The notes beneath the pieces were generated by a model that worked only from the letters and a program-made list of their open reading frames with translations, had not been told where the DNA came from and did not search any database. A stretch of DNA of 64,000 nt, taken from NCBI GenBank assembly GCA_958418185.1, contig CATZEP010000002.1, positions 1 to 64,000 on the forward strand, written 5' to 3'. The translations under genes were made by a program, and so were the position numbers. The DNA is from an uncultured Collinsella sp. GTDB lineage: Bacteria > Actinomycetota > Coriobacteriia > Coriobacteriales > Coriobacteriaceae. Shown one piece after another: positions 40,441-50,228 of this stretch. Numbering within the stretch: the stretch's first letter is position 1; each line of letters begins with the position of its first letter.

Positions 40441-41770
40441 ATAGAGCTTCCAGTGCGCTGGCAATGCGCTTCATGGCGGCATCGGCAGCCGATTGGTCCG
40501 GAGCCTCAGCCAGTACGCGAATCACCGACTCGGTTCCGCTCTTGCGCACGAGCACGCGGCCCTCGCCCGCCAGCGCGGCCTCGGCCTCGGCGATCGCGTT
40601 CTGCACGCCCATGTTCTCGAGCGCGGCATCCTTGTCGGCCACGCGCACGGCAACCTGCGCTTGCGGCAGCAACTTGCACGGAGCCGTAAGCTGCGAGAGC
40701 GTCTCGCGCTCGGCACGAATCACTTCCATCACACGCAGCGAGGTCATAATGCCGTCGCCCGTGCGCTCGAGATCGCCAAAGATCGTATGACCCGTCTGCT
40801 CGCCGCCCAGGCTGTAGCCGCCCTCGCGCATCTTGGCGTACACGTGACGGTCGCCCACGCCGCTGGTCACGGCGCTCAGACCGGCAAGCTCTAGCGACTT
40901 GACTAGGCCAAAGTTGCTGGCGATCGTCGGCACCACGGTACCGCCCGAAAGGCGACCGTGCTTGTTCAGGTACACACCGCACACGTACAGGATCTGGTCG
41001 CCGTCGACCACACGACCGCGCTCATCCACGGCCAGGCAGCGATCGGCATCGCCGTCGTAGGCAAAGCCCACGTCCAGACCCTGCTCCACCACGTGGCGCT
41101 GCAGGCGCTCCATATGCGTGGAGCCACAGTCAACGTTGATGTTAAAACCATCGGGCGCGGCGTTAATCACGCGCACATCGGCACCCAGCGCGTCGAACAC
41201 CGGCTTGGCCACCGAGGATGCCGAGCCGTTGGCGCAGTCGAGACCGATCTTGACGCCCTGCAGCGAAAAGTTCGCGCTAGCGATGAGCGAGGCGATGTAG
41301 CGGTTGCGGCCCTGCATGTAGTCGACCGTGGCACCGATGTGGTTGCCCGTAGCCAGCGGCACCTCGCTCTTGCCATCGATATAGTCCTCGATGAGCTCCA
41401 ACACGTCCTCGTCCATCTTAAAGCCGTCGCTGTTGACGAGCTTAATGCCGTTATCGCAAAACGGGTTGTGGCTCGCACTGATCATGATGCCGCAATCGAA
41501 GCAGCCCTCAACGGTCTGATGCGCCACGCCCGGCGTCGGGATCACGTGCAGCATATAGGCGTCCGCACCGCTCGCGACCAAGCCGCTCACCAGCGCCGCC
41601 TCGAACATATAGCTCGAGCGACGCGTGTCCTTGCCCACGATCACGCGTGCTTTGGTCCCGCGGTTGGCGCCGTAATACCAGCCCACAAAGCGGCCGATCT
41701 TATAAGCGTGCTCTACCGTCAGCCCAACGTTGGCCTCGCCGCGAAAGCCGTCGGTGCCAAAGTACTTCAT
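40439..41770 (-). CDS. glmM: Phosphoglucosamine mutase
   Basis: Interconverts glucosamine-6-phosphate and glucosamine-1-phosphate for UDP-GlcNAc and cell-wall synthesis. The 443-residue protein has FGTDGFRGEAN at the N-terminus, the phosphoserine loop GIMISASHNPFCDNGIK (about 94-110), metal loop AYDGDADRCLAVD (about 238-250), sugar loop GGEQTGHTI (about 320) and the C-terminal phosphate loop VRKSGTESVIRV. All active residues are present. Lies alone with a palindrome at its stop. Confidence 0.96.
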   Translation of the reverse strand: MKYFGTDGFRGEANVGLTVEHAYKIGRFVGWYYGANRGTKARVIVGKDTRRSSYMFEAALVSGLVASGADAYMLHVIPTPGVAHQTVEGCFDCGIMISASHNPFCDNGIKLVNSDGFKMDEDVLELIEDYIDGKSEVPLATGNHIGATVDYMQGRNRYIASLIASANFSLQGVKIGLDCANGSASSVAKPVFDALGADVRVINAAPDGFNINVDCGSTHMERLQRHVVEQGLDVGFAYDGDADRCLAVDERGRVVDGDQILYVCGVYLNKHGRLSGGTVVPTIASNFGLVKSLELAGLSAVTSGVGDRHVYAKMREGGYSLGGEQTGHTIFGDLERTGDGIMTSLRVMEVIRAERETLSQLTAPCKLLPQAQVAVRVADKDAALENMGVQNAIAEAEAALAGEGRVLVRKSGTESVIRVLAEAPDQSAADAAMKRIASALEAL

Positions 41771-41787
41771 GCGCTCTCCTTACAAAA

Positions 41788-41820
41788 TAGGGGCGAACAG
41801 ATTGCCCGTCCGCCCCAAAA
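41788..41820 (-). terminator. Weak terminator of the DUF4012 gene
   Basis: Minus-strand stem GGGGCG/CGCCCC with inner partial pairing, followed by TATTTTG. Confidence 0.5.
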
Positions 41821-41853
41821 TGGTACTCGATTATCTGCGCTACCAGAAAAACC

Positions 41854-44193
41854 CTACGCCGACGCGCTGTCGCGAGCCGCCTGGCATGTAGGAGTCTGAC
41901 GCAGCGTAAGCGGCTTGTCCCCCGCCTCGGCCGACGTGGTCAGCGTATACGTGATCGTCGTCGTCTCGCCAGCATGCAGGTCAACGGTGCCCGAATAGAA
42001 GGGGATTCCATGCCACGTAGCGGCGCCAAGACCAAACTGGGTGCCCTCAACCGTAAGGTCACTGATGTTGCCGCCCGTCGGGGCAAACACTGAGACATTC
42101 AGGCGTTCGTCGTCACGCGCGGCACCGGGTGCGCTCGCCGCAACGTAGTCGGGCAGCTTGCCAGCCTCCTCCTGCGTCATGATGTTCGTCAGGGTAACGG
42201 TGATGCGATAGGAGCACGTGCCGTCGCCGTTCTTCACGCCCTGGCCAATCTGCGTGTCGGCGTTCAGATACCAGTCGAGCTTGGAGAAGCTCAGGTTGTT
42301 AAAGTAAACGCCGGCAACGGGATCGGCACCCGGATCATCCGGATCGGGCAGCGAAGCGTCAATGCCCGTCTCTTTGATGGCATTCTGCTCATCATCGTTT
42401 CTCATCCAAGCAATCAGACGGCCCTCTTCGGCACCGCGCTCGAATGCACCGACAAGCTTCGTAACGTCGACGTCACCGATGCCACCGAGAATCTTGTCGA
42501 AGGCGGCGCTGGCAACAGATGCAAAGATGCCGTCCGATTCTTCGACCGGATAGTTCCAATACACATCATGCATGAGAACTTTCGCCGCGTTGGTACCGTC
42601 GACGACCGTACCATCGGGCAGCGAGACATTACCGACAAGGCCCAGCAGGTACTGCAAGAACACCGGATCGATGCCGACGACGCCATCAACGTCCTGCCCA
42701 TACTGGGACTTCCACAGCGCGGCAACACGCTGCGAGTTGCGGGGCCAATCGGGCGAATACGCGTTACCAGAGTTGTACAGGTTGCTGTGGTCACCAAACA
42801 GTGCCTCGTCCTCTTCGTCGACGCTCTCAACCGCCTCGTCTTTGCTGAGCGCAATACATGGAACAAAGTCACCGATCGACATCTGGCCATCGGTGACTGA
42901 AATCAAACCTTGCGAACCACCAAAACCGCCGCAAGCACGAATCTCGACGTTGTTCATGGCATACACAAGATAGTTGCGCGTCTGGCCGTTGGCGCCAAGC
43001 ATCTGGGGCAGAACGGGAGCGACCTTCTCTGCCGCGTCGACTACACCGTTCAGGGTGGCAAAGCCGTCCTTTGCCTTATCGACCAGCTCGGTCACCTGGG
43101 CGATATGTGTATCGCCAATACCCTGCACCTTTTTGTTGGCGCTCTTGAACGCCTTCGAGCTATCGGAGAGCGAATCGGCGACCGCCTGCAGCGCGGACAC
43201 GTTGATTGTCCCGTTCTGGAACAGCTTGCCGGGCGTTGCCTGAGCGAGATTATCGGCCATGGGGACCAGTGCGCCGCTCGAAACATCGGACAGAGCGTCG
43301 ACCATGGTGCGGGCGGCGTTAATATCGCCGCCGTACACCGGAATGAACGAAGCCATCGTCCACACCGGACTCGAGGTCTCCTTCTTCATGCTGCTGCAGA
43401 GCTCGTCGATCTTTTTCGCATCATCGGGCAGGGTCGAAAAATCGCCCGACGTGACCTTGTCCTTAAGGCCGCCGACAATCTCGACAGTTTCCTTTGCCTG
43501 GCTCTTCACGGATTTTGCCGAGCTAAGCAGCATGAAGCCACTCACGCCAAAAGCGACAAGAACCACCGCGACGATGGCAGCGACAACGGCTGCAACGCGA
43601 CGCTTCTTGCGCTCGCCCTTGCGATGGCGATGGCGAACCAGGCCGTTCGAGGTCGGGCTCGTCGAGGAATCACCGCCGTAGTTCAAGCCAAAATCGTAAT
43701 AATCTTCTTTAGAGCCCGAGCCCTTAAACTCGGCACCGTCGTCATTGAGACGGGCAAACGTGCCGGTTTCGGAAGCGCCCGTATAGATAGTGCCTAGGTT
43801 ACCCGTAAGCCCTGCGTCTCCAGCAGAAGAAGCACTATTGGCGGGATTGGCAGAGTTGATGGGGCCGGCGTTGTGGGCGCGATGAGCGTTGTTAGCGGGG
43901 TCAGTGGGGCCGGCGACATTTGCACCACCCGTTGGCGCCGGACGGACCCCGGCCGACGAAGTCGCAGAGCCCGCCCCGCCAGGAAATGCCTGCCTGCCTA
44001 CGCGACCAGCCTGTTTTGCCTTTTGAGACTGTTCGTACAGAGCGGCAAACATCGCCGTTTCGCCCGGAGACGTACGGTTGCCAGCACCGTTTTGGCTGGA
44101 TCCACTCGGTACGCCAGCGTTTCCAGTCCCATTTGAACGTGGCGGAACTGCAGAGCGCTCGCCGTCGCCGTTCTTAAAGTGGTTACCAGCCAT
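41854..44193 (-). CDS. DUF4012 family membrane-anchored surface protein
   Basis: 779 residues. A long low-complexity cytoplasmic N-terminus rich in Asn, Ala, Gly and Pro (with NPANNAHRAHNAG and ANPANSASSAG repeats, about 85-125) precedes a basic patch (RHRHRKGERKKRR) and one membrane helix (VAAVVAAIVAVVLVAFGVSGFMLL, about 200-223). The large outer part is the DUF4012 domain: NYLVYAMNNVEIRACGGFGGSQGLI, DWPRNSQRVAALW and VVGIDPVFLQYLLGLVG. Such proteins occur near exopolysaccharide or cell-wall genes of Actinobacteria; function unknown. It could link to the secretion region downstream. Confidence 0.85.
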   Translation of the reverse strand: MAGNHFKNGDGERSAVPPRSNGTGNAGVPSGSSQNGAGNRTSPGETAMFAALYEQSQKAKQAGRVGRQAFPGGAGSATSSAGVRPAPTGGANVAGPTDPANNAHRAHNAGPINSANPANSASSAGDAGLTGNLGTIYTGASETGTFARLNDDGAEFKGSGSKEDYYDFGLNYGGDSSTSPTSNGLVRHRHRKGERKKRRVAAVVAAIVAVVLVAFGVSGFMLLSSAKSVKSQAKETVEIVGGLKDKVTSGDFSTLPDDAKKIDELCSSMKKETSSPVWTMASFIPVYGGDINAARTMVDALSDVSSGALVPMADNLAQATPGKLFQNGTINVSALQAVADSLSDSSKAFKSANKKVQGIGDTHIAQVTELVDKAKDGFATLNGVVDAAEKVAPVLPQMLGANGQTRNYLVYAMNNVEIRACGGFGGSQGLISVTDGQMSIGDFVPCIALSKDEAVESVDEEDEALFGDHSNLYNSGNAYSPDWPRNSQRVAALWKSQYGQDVDGVVGIDPVFLQYLLGLVGNVSLPDGTVVDGTNAAKVLMHDVYWNYPVEESDGIFASVASAAFDKILGGIGDVDVTKLVGAFERGAEEGRLIAWMRNDDEQNAIKETGIDASLPDPDDPGADPVAGVYFNNLSFSKLDWYLNADTQIGQGVKNGDGTCSYRITVTLTNIMTQEEAGKLPDYVAASAPGAARDDERLNVSVFAPTGGNISDLTVEGTQFGLGAATWHGIPFYSGTVDLHAGETTTITYTLTTSAEAGDKPLTLRQTPTCQAARDSASA

Positions 44194-44332
44194 AGAGGAG
44201 TCCTCGCAATACTAAAAGTCAATAACGCTATTAGTTTATGACATATTTGGCATCGTCAGTTAAACTCCAGATGCAGGCACCAATTCGCGGAATTGTGGTG
44301 CAACACCGTGTCCGTCTAGGCAGCGGCGTAAG

Positions 44333-45355
44333 CTATACCGTCAGGAACATCATCACGATGATCATGACAAAGCCAATCAAGTCGGTCGGCAAAAACACCG
44401 TGCCCAGCATAACGGCGCTGGTAATGGTTGCCGAGATCGGCTCCACAGTTCCGATGAGACTCGCACGTACGGAACCAATATCCTTGACGCCCTGCATATA
44501 GAGCATATACGCCAGGAAAGAGCCCACGATCACAAACACCGCGAGCGCTTCGACGGCAGCAGTATCGAGGGCCGGCATATGAGCCCACGGCTGTACAAAG
44601 ACGCTCGAAACGACACCCGCCGTAAGCATAGCCGAGCCCGTAACAATAGGGCTGCCGTATTCGGACAGAATCTTGGCGGGAATCACCGCCATACAGGCGG
44701 CGCTAACCGCACACATAAGGCCTGCGACCAGGCCAAGCGGCGATATGCTCAGACTGGTAGGGTCGCCGCCGGTAGCGATTAAAAAGGTGCCGCCCAAGGC
44801 CAACCCAATGCCAACGGCCTCACGCACGCGAGGCATGCGATGGTCGATCACGCAGGTGTAGCCCATAATGATGACCAGTTGCAGGCACTGGAGCACCGTC
44901 GCGGTTCCGGCATTGGTCAGGCGCACGGCCGAAAGATAACAAAACTGGTTAAAGAGCAGGCCAAAAGCGGTAAAGAGCAGCAGCTGCTTGCGATCAGCGG
45001 GCGTCGTCCAAAGCTTGACCAGGCGTGCGCGGTCGTGCGTGACAACCACAGCCATAAAGAGCAGGCCGGCGAGAATCTGCCGTATGCTCATAAGCCACAG
45101 CGTATCGACATGGTAGGTATCGAACAAAAAACTCGCGCTGGTACCCGAGAAACCCCAAAACGAACCGCCCACCAGCGTGGCTAAAACACCCGTGATCATC
45201 TTGCGCGTCTGGGCATCGTTGAGGCGGTCGCGCCAGGCGCGACGGGTGTTGCGGCTGAGCTCGTCAGTTCCCTCGGGCACGACAAAATCGGACGCCGCCG
45301 TCATCGGTACCGAAGTCTTTTTGCGTGCACGCTGCGCTGCGCGCTCCTGCTCCAT
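44333..45355 (-). CDS. EamA/DMT-type transporter
   Basis: 340-residue drug/metabolite-type transporter with about ten helices in two EamA repeats: first around LVGGSFWGFSGTSASFLFD and LLLFTAFGLLFNQFCYLSAVRLTNAGTATVLQ, second around AALDTAA and VKDIGSVRASLIGTVEPISATITSAVMLG. A basic cytoplasmic N-terminus of about 50 residues is longer than usual. Substrate unknown; amino acids or metabolites are exported by relatives. GGGGGAG precedes the ATG. Confidence 0.9.
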   Translation of the reverse strand: MEQERAAQRARKKTSVPMTAASDFVVPEGTDELSRNTRRAWRDRLNDAQTRKMITGVLATLVGGSFWGFSGTSASFLFDTYHVDTLWLMSIRQILAGLLFMAVVVTHDRARLVKLWTTPADRKQLLLFTAFGLLFNQFCYLSAVRLTNAGTATVLQCLQLVIIMGYTCVIDHRMPRVREAVGIGLALGGTFLIATGGDPTSLSISPLGLVAGLMCAVSAACMAVIPAKILSEYGSPIVTGSAMLTAGVVSSVFVQPWAHMPALDTAAVEALAVFVIVGSFLAYMLYMQGVKDIGSVRASLIGTVEPISATITSAVMLGTVFLPTDLIGFVMIIVMMFLTV

Positions 45356-45480
45356 TCCACTCCCCCGAAATCAATTGGCAACAAAGCGCTCAAACTGTAG
45401 CACGAATATCGGCATGAAAAAGCAGACGATTCGGAACATCTACGAGCATCCAAATTGCAGGGACGAAAGGCGCAGACGCG

Positions 45481-46185
45481 CTATGCCGAGTGGTTGGAAT
45501 CGTCTAGGGCGCCGGGGTCGGCTTCCGCACTTTCATCGGTATGGCCACCGTCGTTCTGCTCCTTGGCGTTGTCCTGGCCTTCCTGCTCGCGGCGACGTTT
45601 TTCGCGAATCTGCTCCACGGCTGCGCGCAGGGCGGCCTCGTCCTCGGCGCGCGCCACCTCTTGCGTGGTCTTGACCATATGGCGAATCTCGAGCACCAGC
45701 AGCGCAATCAACGGCACCACGATCAGCGGAAAGAACAGCAGCGGATTGGTGAGCAGCGACACCACCACGCCCAGGCCTGCCGAGACAAAGACCACGCGGC
45801 CCACCACGTCGGAGGCAGGCACGGGCGCAGCATCCTCGACCGGATTGGCATCGCCCTTGGTGCGGTAGACCGGCGTGCCGTCGGCCGCATCCTCCACGGC
45901 AACGATGCGATGCGTGTTGAGCGAACCCTCCAGCGCGTCATCGGACGAATGGAAGGTGATGATGTCGCCGATCTGGTAGACCTGGCTGTTGTCGGTATCG
46001 ACGACGATAAACGAATGCACGGGAATCGCCGGCTCCATCGAGCCGGTCAGCGTGCGCATAAAGCCGTAGCCCATGATGGTGGGAATCTCGCCGGCGGGCG
46101 TGAACACCGTGCGCAGCAACACCACAAAGGCGACCAGGATTACCACGGTCGCCAGCACGTTGATCACGCGGAGCACGTGCTTCAT
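45481..46185 (-). CDS. SipW-type (ER-type) signal peptidase I, copy 2
   Basis: 234 residues. N-terminal membrane helix (VINVLATVVILVAFVVLL), catalytic Ser segment RTLTGSMEPAIPVHSFIVV (about 45-63) and the His segment GSLNTHRIVAVED (about 88-100). A His in place of Lys is the mark of the SipW/archaeal type. A second helix pair (VVFVSAGLGVVVSLL; FFPLIVVPLIALLVLEI) and a charged C-terminal tail (REKRRREQEGQ) follow. ATG 46183-46185 overlaps the stop of the DUF2357 gene (TGATG), so it is translationally coupled. It should cleave the SipW-dependent precursors of this region. Confidence 0.9.
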   Translation of the reverse strand: MKHVLRVINVLATVVILVAFVVLLRTVFTPAGEIPTIMGYGFMRTLTGSMEPAIPVHSFIVVDTDNSQVYQIGDIITFHSSDDALEGSLNTHRIVAVEDAADGTPVYRTKGDANPVEDAAPVPASDVVGRVVFVSAGLGVVVSLLTNPLLFFPLIVVPLIALLVLEIRHMVKTTQEVARAEDEAALRAAVEQIREKRRREQEGQDNAKEQNDGGHTDESAEADPGALDDSNHSA

Positions 46186-48431
46186 CACTTGTCGTCGTCC
46201 TTTGCGGAAGTCTCGGGGTCGGCAGCGACCTCGACCTCGGTGGTATCCGCCGCAGAAGCGCCATCCTCGTCAGGCGCGGCGGCCACGCCCTCGCCAGCCT
46301 CGCCGCGGAGGCGGGCCAGCAGATAGCGCGACAGGCTGTTGCCCTCGGCGCGGCGCTCGGCGCGCTCGCGATTGCGTTCGGCCTGTTCCAGCTCGTGCGC
46401 CAACGAGTCCAAGCGCTGCTGCATCTCGGCTCGGGCGGTCTCGAGCTCGCGCTCGTGCGCAGCCTTGGCGGCGGCGAGTTCCTGCTCGATGCGCTCCTCT
46501 GCTTTAAGCTCGGCTGCGGCGATGCGCGCGTCGGCGTCGGCACGGGCCTCCTCGGCGGCACGCGTGGCAGCATCGCGCTCGGCAGCGGCTGCGGCGACCT
46601 TCTCGCTGGCGTCCACCGTAGCCTGCTCCACAGCAGAGTCGGCGGCCGCACGGGCGGCATCGATCGCAGCATCGGCTGCCTGCTGAGCAGCGGAAACCTT
46701 CTCCTCGGCCGCGGCAACGGTATCGGCGAGCTTCTGCTCCGCCTCGGCCACGGCGGCGTCGGCCGACTCGGCTGCGGCACGGGCATCGCGCTCGGCCGTC
46801 AGCTGCACTTCCTCGATCTGCAGCTCGGCGGCATCCAGCTTGGCATGCAGTGCAGTCGCTTCCTTGGCAGAAGCCTCACGCACGCCGGCAAGCTCTGCCG
46901 CGGCGGCGTCCTTGGCGGCCTGCAGCTCGGCGGCATCGACCGCCGTTTTGGCAGCCAGAGCCGCGGCGGACTCGCTCTTGACCTGCGCGACCTGCTCGGC
47001 GGCCGCCTGCTCTGCGGCCGCGACCTTGGCATCGGCATCGGCACGAACGGCTGCAACCTCGGCATCAGCCTCGGCACGCATCTGCTCAAGCTGGGCCGCC
47101 GCGGTCGAGCGCGCCTCAACGGCAGCATCCTCGGCAGCCTTCTTGCCGGCCTCGACATCCTCCAGCGAAGCGCGCAGCTCCTCAACATCGGCCTCGGCAA
47201 TCTGTGCGCGCTGCGTCAACGCCAGCTCACGCGTCTTTGCCTCGTCCAGCTCGTCGGCCAGGTCGTCGCGCTCGCCGGTCAACGCGTGCGCCTGCACCTT
47301 CCAGGACTTGAGCTGCCCCTGCAACTCCTCGATCTGCTCGCGGGCCTCGGCAAGCGCCTGCTCGGCATCGAGCTGGGCCTGCGTGACCTCCTCCACAAAC
47401 ACGCGACGGACCTCGACATCGGGCAGGTCGGGGCTATCGACCTGCACCTCCTTAATCTCCTTAATAAACTTGGGCGCCACCGGCTCGGGATGCACGCTCT
47501 CGAGCTCCTGCAGGTTGCGCTCATCGTCGGTCAGGCTCTTAAAGACGGTGTAGTTGTTGATGAGGTTGGTGTACATCTGCACCATGTACTCGTCATCGAA
47601 CGCCAGCGCCTGCTGCTGGACGTCGATGTTGTAACCCACCTTGTCGTAGCGCTCCATAAACTGCCACAGCTGGTAGCACTTGCGGTAGTTGGGATCCTTC
47701 ATGATGAGGTTGGTGCGCTGGATGGGGCTGCGGACCGCGCTGCAGCCGTTCATGATCTGGCAGAACGACGCGCCGCGCAGCGCCATGACCAGACGGCGCA
47801 CGCGGTCGATGCGCATAAAGACGTCCATATTGTCGGCATCGTTCTCGGCAAAGCTCTGGCGATTCTTGACCGTCATCTCGACGTTGTACTCGATCTCCTC
47901 GTACGCGTCGTCGATCTTGCTGTGCATCTTAAAGCGGTTGCGGATCTCGTTGCCCGTCGACCAAAAGATCACGTCGGTACGCTTGTCCACAAACGTCAGC
48001 AGGCGCTGAATCAGGTGGTAGATAAAGCGGTTCTCGTACAGGTCGTACGTCTCGACGGTACTGACGTTGAGGATGCGCGTGGGGTGGACGCCGCCGTCCT
48101 CGCTCGGCGCCAAAAACTGCGTGTTCTGGCTCAGGTGACGGACGCTGTCGGCGCTGATCTTTTTGGCGAGCGAGACCGGCACCACCTCTTCTTCGGTGGT
48201 GATAAAGCGGCGCGGATTTTCGATGATGGTGTTGATGGCGTCGAGCGAATCCTCGATCATGCTGATCCACTCCTCGTCCACCACCTTGACGAGCTCCTCG
48301 CGCTGCTGCTCGATCGTGGTGCCCGAGGCCTGCGCCATCTCAAACAGATAGCGGAAGTAGCGGCTGTCCTCCTGGATGGGCTCCATCTGCTCGGAGAAGC
48401 TGGTATAGAGGTCCTGAATGGTCTCGGACAT
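46185..48431 (-). CDS. DUF2357 (McrC N-terminal-like) protein with a long coiled coil in place of nuclease
   Basis: 748 residues in two halves. Residues 1 to about 320 resemble the DUF2357 domain that sits beside McrB-type ATPases (TYDLYENRFIYHLIQRLLTFVDKRTD; RGASFCQIMNGCSAVRSPIQRTN; YRKCYQLWQFMERYD). From about 350 to 700 it is an almost unbroken coiled coil rich in Ala, Glu, Asp and Gln, then an acidic tail (AADPETSAKDDDK). The PD-(D/E)XK nuclease expected at the C-terminus of McrC-like proteins is not seen. It is the partner of the AAA+ protein at 48531-50228. Predicted job: a scaffold or effector moved by the ATPase. Confidence 0.78.
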   Translation of the reverse strand: MSETIQDLYTSFSEQMEPIQEDSRYFRYLFEMAQASGTTIEQQREELVKVVDEEWISMIEDSLDAINTIIENPRRFITTEEEVVPVSLAKKISADSVRHLSQNTQFLAPSEDGGVHPTRILNVSTVETYDLYENRFIYHLIQRLLTFVDKRTDVIFWSTGNEIRNRFKMHSKIDDAYEEIEYNVEMTVKNRQSFAENDADNMDVFMRIDRVRRLVMALRGASFCQIMNGCSAVRSPIQRTNLIMKDPNYRKCYQLWQFMERYDKVGYNIDVQQQALAFDDEYMVQMYTNLINNYTVFKSLTDDERNLQELESVHPEPVAPKFIKEIKEVQVDSPDLPDVEVRRVFVEEVTQAQLDAEQALAEAREQIEELQGQLKSWKVQAHALTGERDDLADELDEAKTRELALTQRAQIAEADVEELRASLEDVEAGKKAAEDAAVEARSTAAAQLEQMRAEADAEVAAVRADADAKVAAAEQAAAEQVAQVKSESAAALAAKTAVDAAELQAAKDAAAAELAGVREASAKEATALHAKLDAAELQIEEVQLTAERDARAAAESADAAVAEAEQKLADTVAAAEEKVSAAQQAADAAIDAARAAADSAVEQATVDASEKVAAAAAERDAATRAAEEARADADARIAAAELKAEERIEQELAAAKAAHERELETARAEMQQRLDSLAHELEQAERNRERAERRAEGNSLSRYLLARLRGEAGEGVAAAPDEDGASAADTTEVEVAADPETSAKDDDK

Positions 48432-48530
48432 GGGTTACTCCATAGGTTGGATCGATCGGAAAGGGGCGGGGCGACGTCACGTAGGGCAAACGCTACCGAT
48501 TGTCTTGTCCCACGCCCCGCGCTTACGGCA

Positions 48531-50228
48531 TTAGTAGAAGTTCTGAATCCGCTGCAGATACATGACGGAATCGGGCAGGCCGCCCTCGCCAAAAGTCTTC
48601 TCGATGTACTCGATCAGGCCCTTCATCTCGTCGCGCACAAAGCTCACGTTCATGGACTCAAACTTCTTGAGCACCTTGCGGGCGATGATGTAGTCCATAC
48701 CGCCCAGCTCGGTGCCGCCGCACGCCACGTACACGGGGATAAAGTCGTACATCTGCTTGATGATACGGTTGCCAAAGGCCAGCTTAAAGCGGGTCTGCAG
48801 GTACTGGTCCAGCTTGTGCATCTTCTGGAGCAGATCGTCATCGATCACGTACTCGACCTTGGCCTTCTGGAACAGATACTGCAGGTGGTCGGCCGTCACG
48901 TGCACGCGCTCGTGCGGCTCGCACTCAAACGCGTCGGCGCGCTCGTTGAGCTCGATGGGGATCGCGCGGTCGTACACCTTGTCCGTGATGGTAAAGGTGG
49001 AGTCGTCGTTGTTGGCCGTGCCGATAAACCACAGGCTGTCGGGAATGGTGAGCTTTCCGTCGTGCAGGCCCTTGGGGTCGGCGGCCCACTGGGTAGGCAC
49101 CAGGTCGAGCACCCACTCGTCGTGGCTGGGCATCTCGAGCACCGACAGGATCTCGGCAAAGTAGTACTCCACGCGGGCGAGGTTCATCTCGTCGAGCACG
49201 ATCATGGACGGGTCCTGGCGAAGGCCGGCCTCGTACACGGCACGGAGGAACTCGGTCTCGTTAAAGCGCTTGGAAAACTCGTTGAAGTAGCCCAGCACCT
49301 CGGTGCGATCGCGAAAACTCGGCTGCACCGACACGATGGTCGCAGGGTTGTCCAGATAGCGGCTAAAGCTGTAGGGCAGCGACGTCTTACCAGTACCCGA
49401 AATGCCCTCCAGAATCAGCAGCTTGGAGGCGGCCATGCCGGCCACAAAGCGGCGGATGACCTCGGGCGTGTAGTAGAGCTTCATCTGGCTGCAGGCGAAC
49501 GCGCGGAAGCTGTCGGCAAAGTCCTCCAGCGAGATGGCATCGTCGTAGACCGGGGGCTCCCAGTCGCGGTACTTAAGGTCCACAAGGGACAGCTTGGGGA
49601 AGCGGTTGGCCTGGGCGATTTCCTTTTCCTCGGCAAGGGTCTTGGCCTCGACGGTGGCCTTGGCCATGGCGGCCGCGGCGTCCTTGACACCATCGCCATC
49701 GAGCGCGAGCGACGCGTTGCCCGACACCACGGCGGCCGTGGCGCCCTCGCCCGCAGGCGCACCGGCGCCCGCAGCGGCGCCCACCACGTTGCCCACCGTG
49801 GGCAGATGGTCGTCGGCCAGGGCCGAGGCGCCCACGTACGGAATCTGCTTGGTGCCGCCCATGGCATTGACCTTGAGCGCCAGCAGCTTGTTTTTCTCGT
49901 CCATAAGGTCGAGCACCTGCTTGTTCAGGCGGCCGATCTCGCGATAGAGCGCTTTGTTGGACGTGTCGTCGCGATGAAGGCGACGGTTGATGCGGTAGCG
50001 GTGGACCAGAATGGCCACGATCAGCACGGGGACCGCGATGAGCATGGCAAACAGAATGACCGCGCCGATCTTGCCCACCAGGTCAAACGTGGTGAAGTAG
50101 GTCATAAAGATGTTGAAGTACTCAACCCAGCCAAACACCAGCAGGTTAAGGATGGAGCTCACGACGGCAACGACGTTGTAGACGACCTTTGCCAACAGCT
50201 CCCAGGCAAATCCCAGAAACTCACTCAC
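48531..50228 (-). CDS. Membrane-anchored McrB-like AAA+ ATPase
   Basis: 565 residues. Two hydrophobic segments at the N-terminus (AKVVYNVVAVVSSILNLLVFG, about 13-33; VGKIGAVILFAMLIAVPVLIVAIL, about 52-75), a linker with a coiled stretch and an Ala/Gly-rich part (about 85-230), then the AAA+ module: Walker A LEGISGTGKTSLP (about 273-285), Walker B SMIVLDEMNLARVEYYFAEIL (about 343-363), sensor FIGTANNDDSTFTITDKVYDRA with the Arg. These are McrB-family motifs (DEMNL, KVYDRA). GTG 50226-50228 overlaps the upstream stop by 8 bp. Unlike typical McrB, it is tied to the membrane and encoded among secretion genes. Confidence 0.88.
   Translation of the reverse strand: MSEFLGFAWELLAKVVYNVVAVVSSILNLLVFGWVEYFNIFMTYFTTFDLVGKIGAVILFAMLIAVPVLIVAILVHRYRINRRLHRDDTSNKALYREIGRLNKQVLDLMDEKNKLLALKVNAMGGTKQIPYVGASALADDHLPTVGNVVGAAAGAGAPAGEGATAAVVSGNASLALDGDGVKDAAAAMAKATVEAKTLAEEKEIAQANRFPKLSLVDLKYRDWEPPVYDDAISLEDFADSFRAFACSQMKLYYTPEVIRRFVAGMAASKLLILEGISGTGKTSLPYSFSRYLDNPATIVSVQPSFRDRTEVLGYFNEFSKRFNETEFLRAVYEAGLRQDPSMIVLDEMNLARVEYYFAEILSVLEMPSHDEWVLDLVPTQWAADPKGLHDGKLTIPDSLWFIGTANNDDSTFTITDKVYDRAIPIELNERADAFECEPHERVHVTADHLQYLFQKAKVEYVIDDDLLQKMHKLDQYLQTRFKLAFGNRIIKQMYDFIPVYVACGGTELGGMDYIIARKVLKKFESMNVSFVRDEMKGLIEYIEKTFGEGGLPDSVMYLQRIQNFY

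Noticed and set aside
48531..50228. Classical McrBC restriction system
   Set aside because: The ATPase has membrane helices, the partner lacks a visible nuclease, and no methylation-sensing domain is recognised, so a restriction role is not supported by sequence alone.
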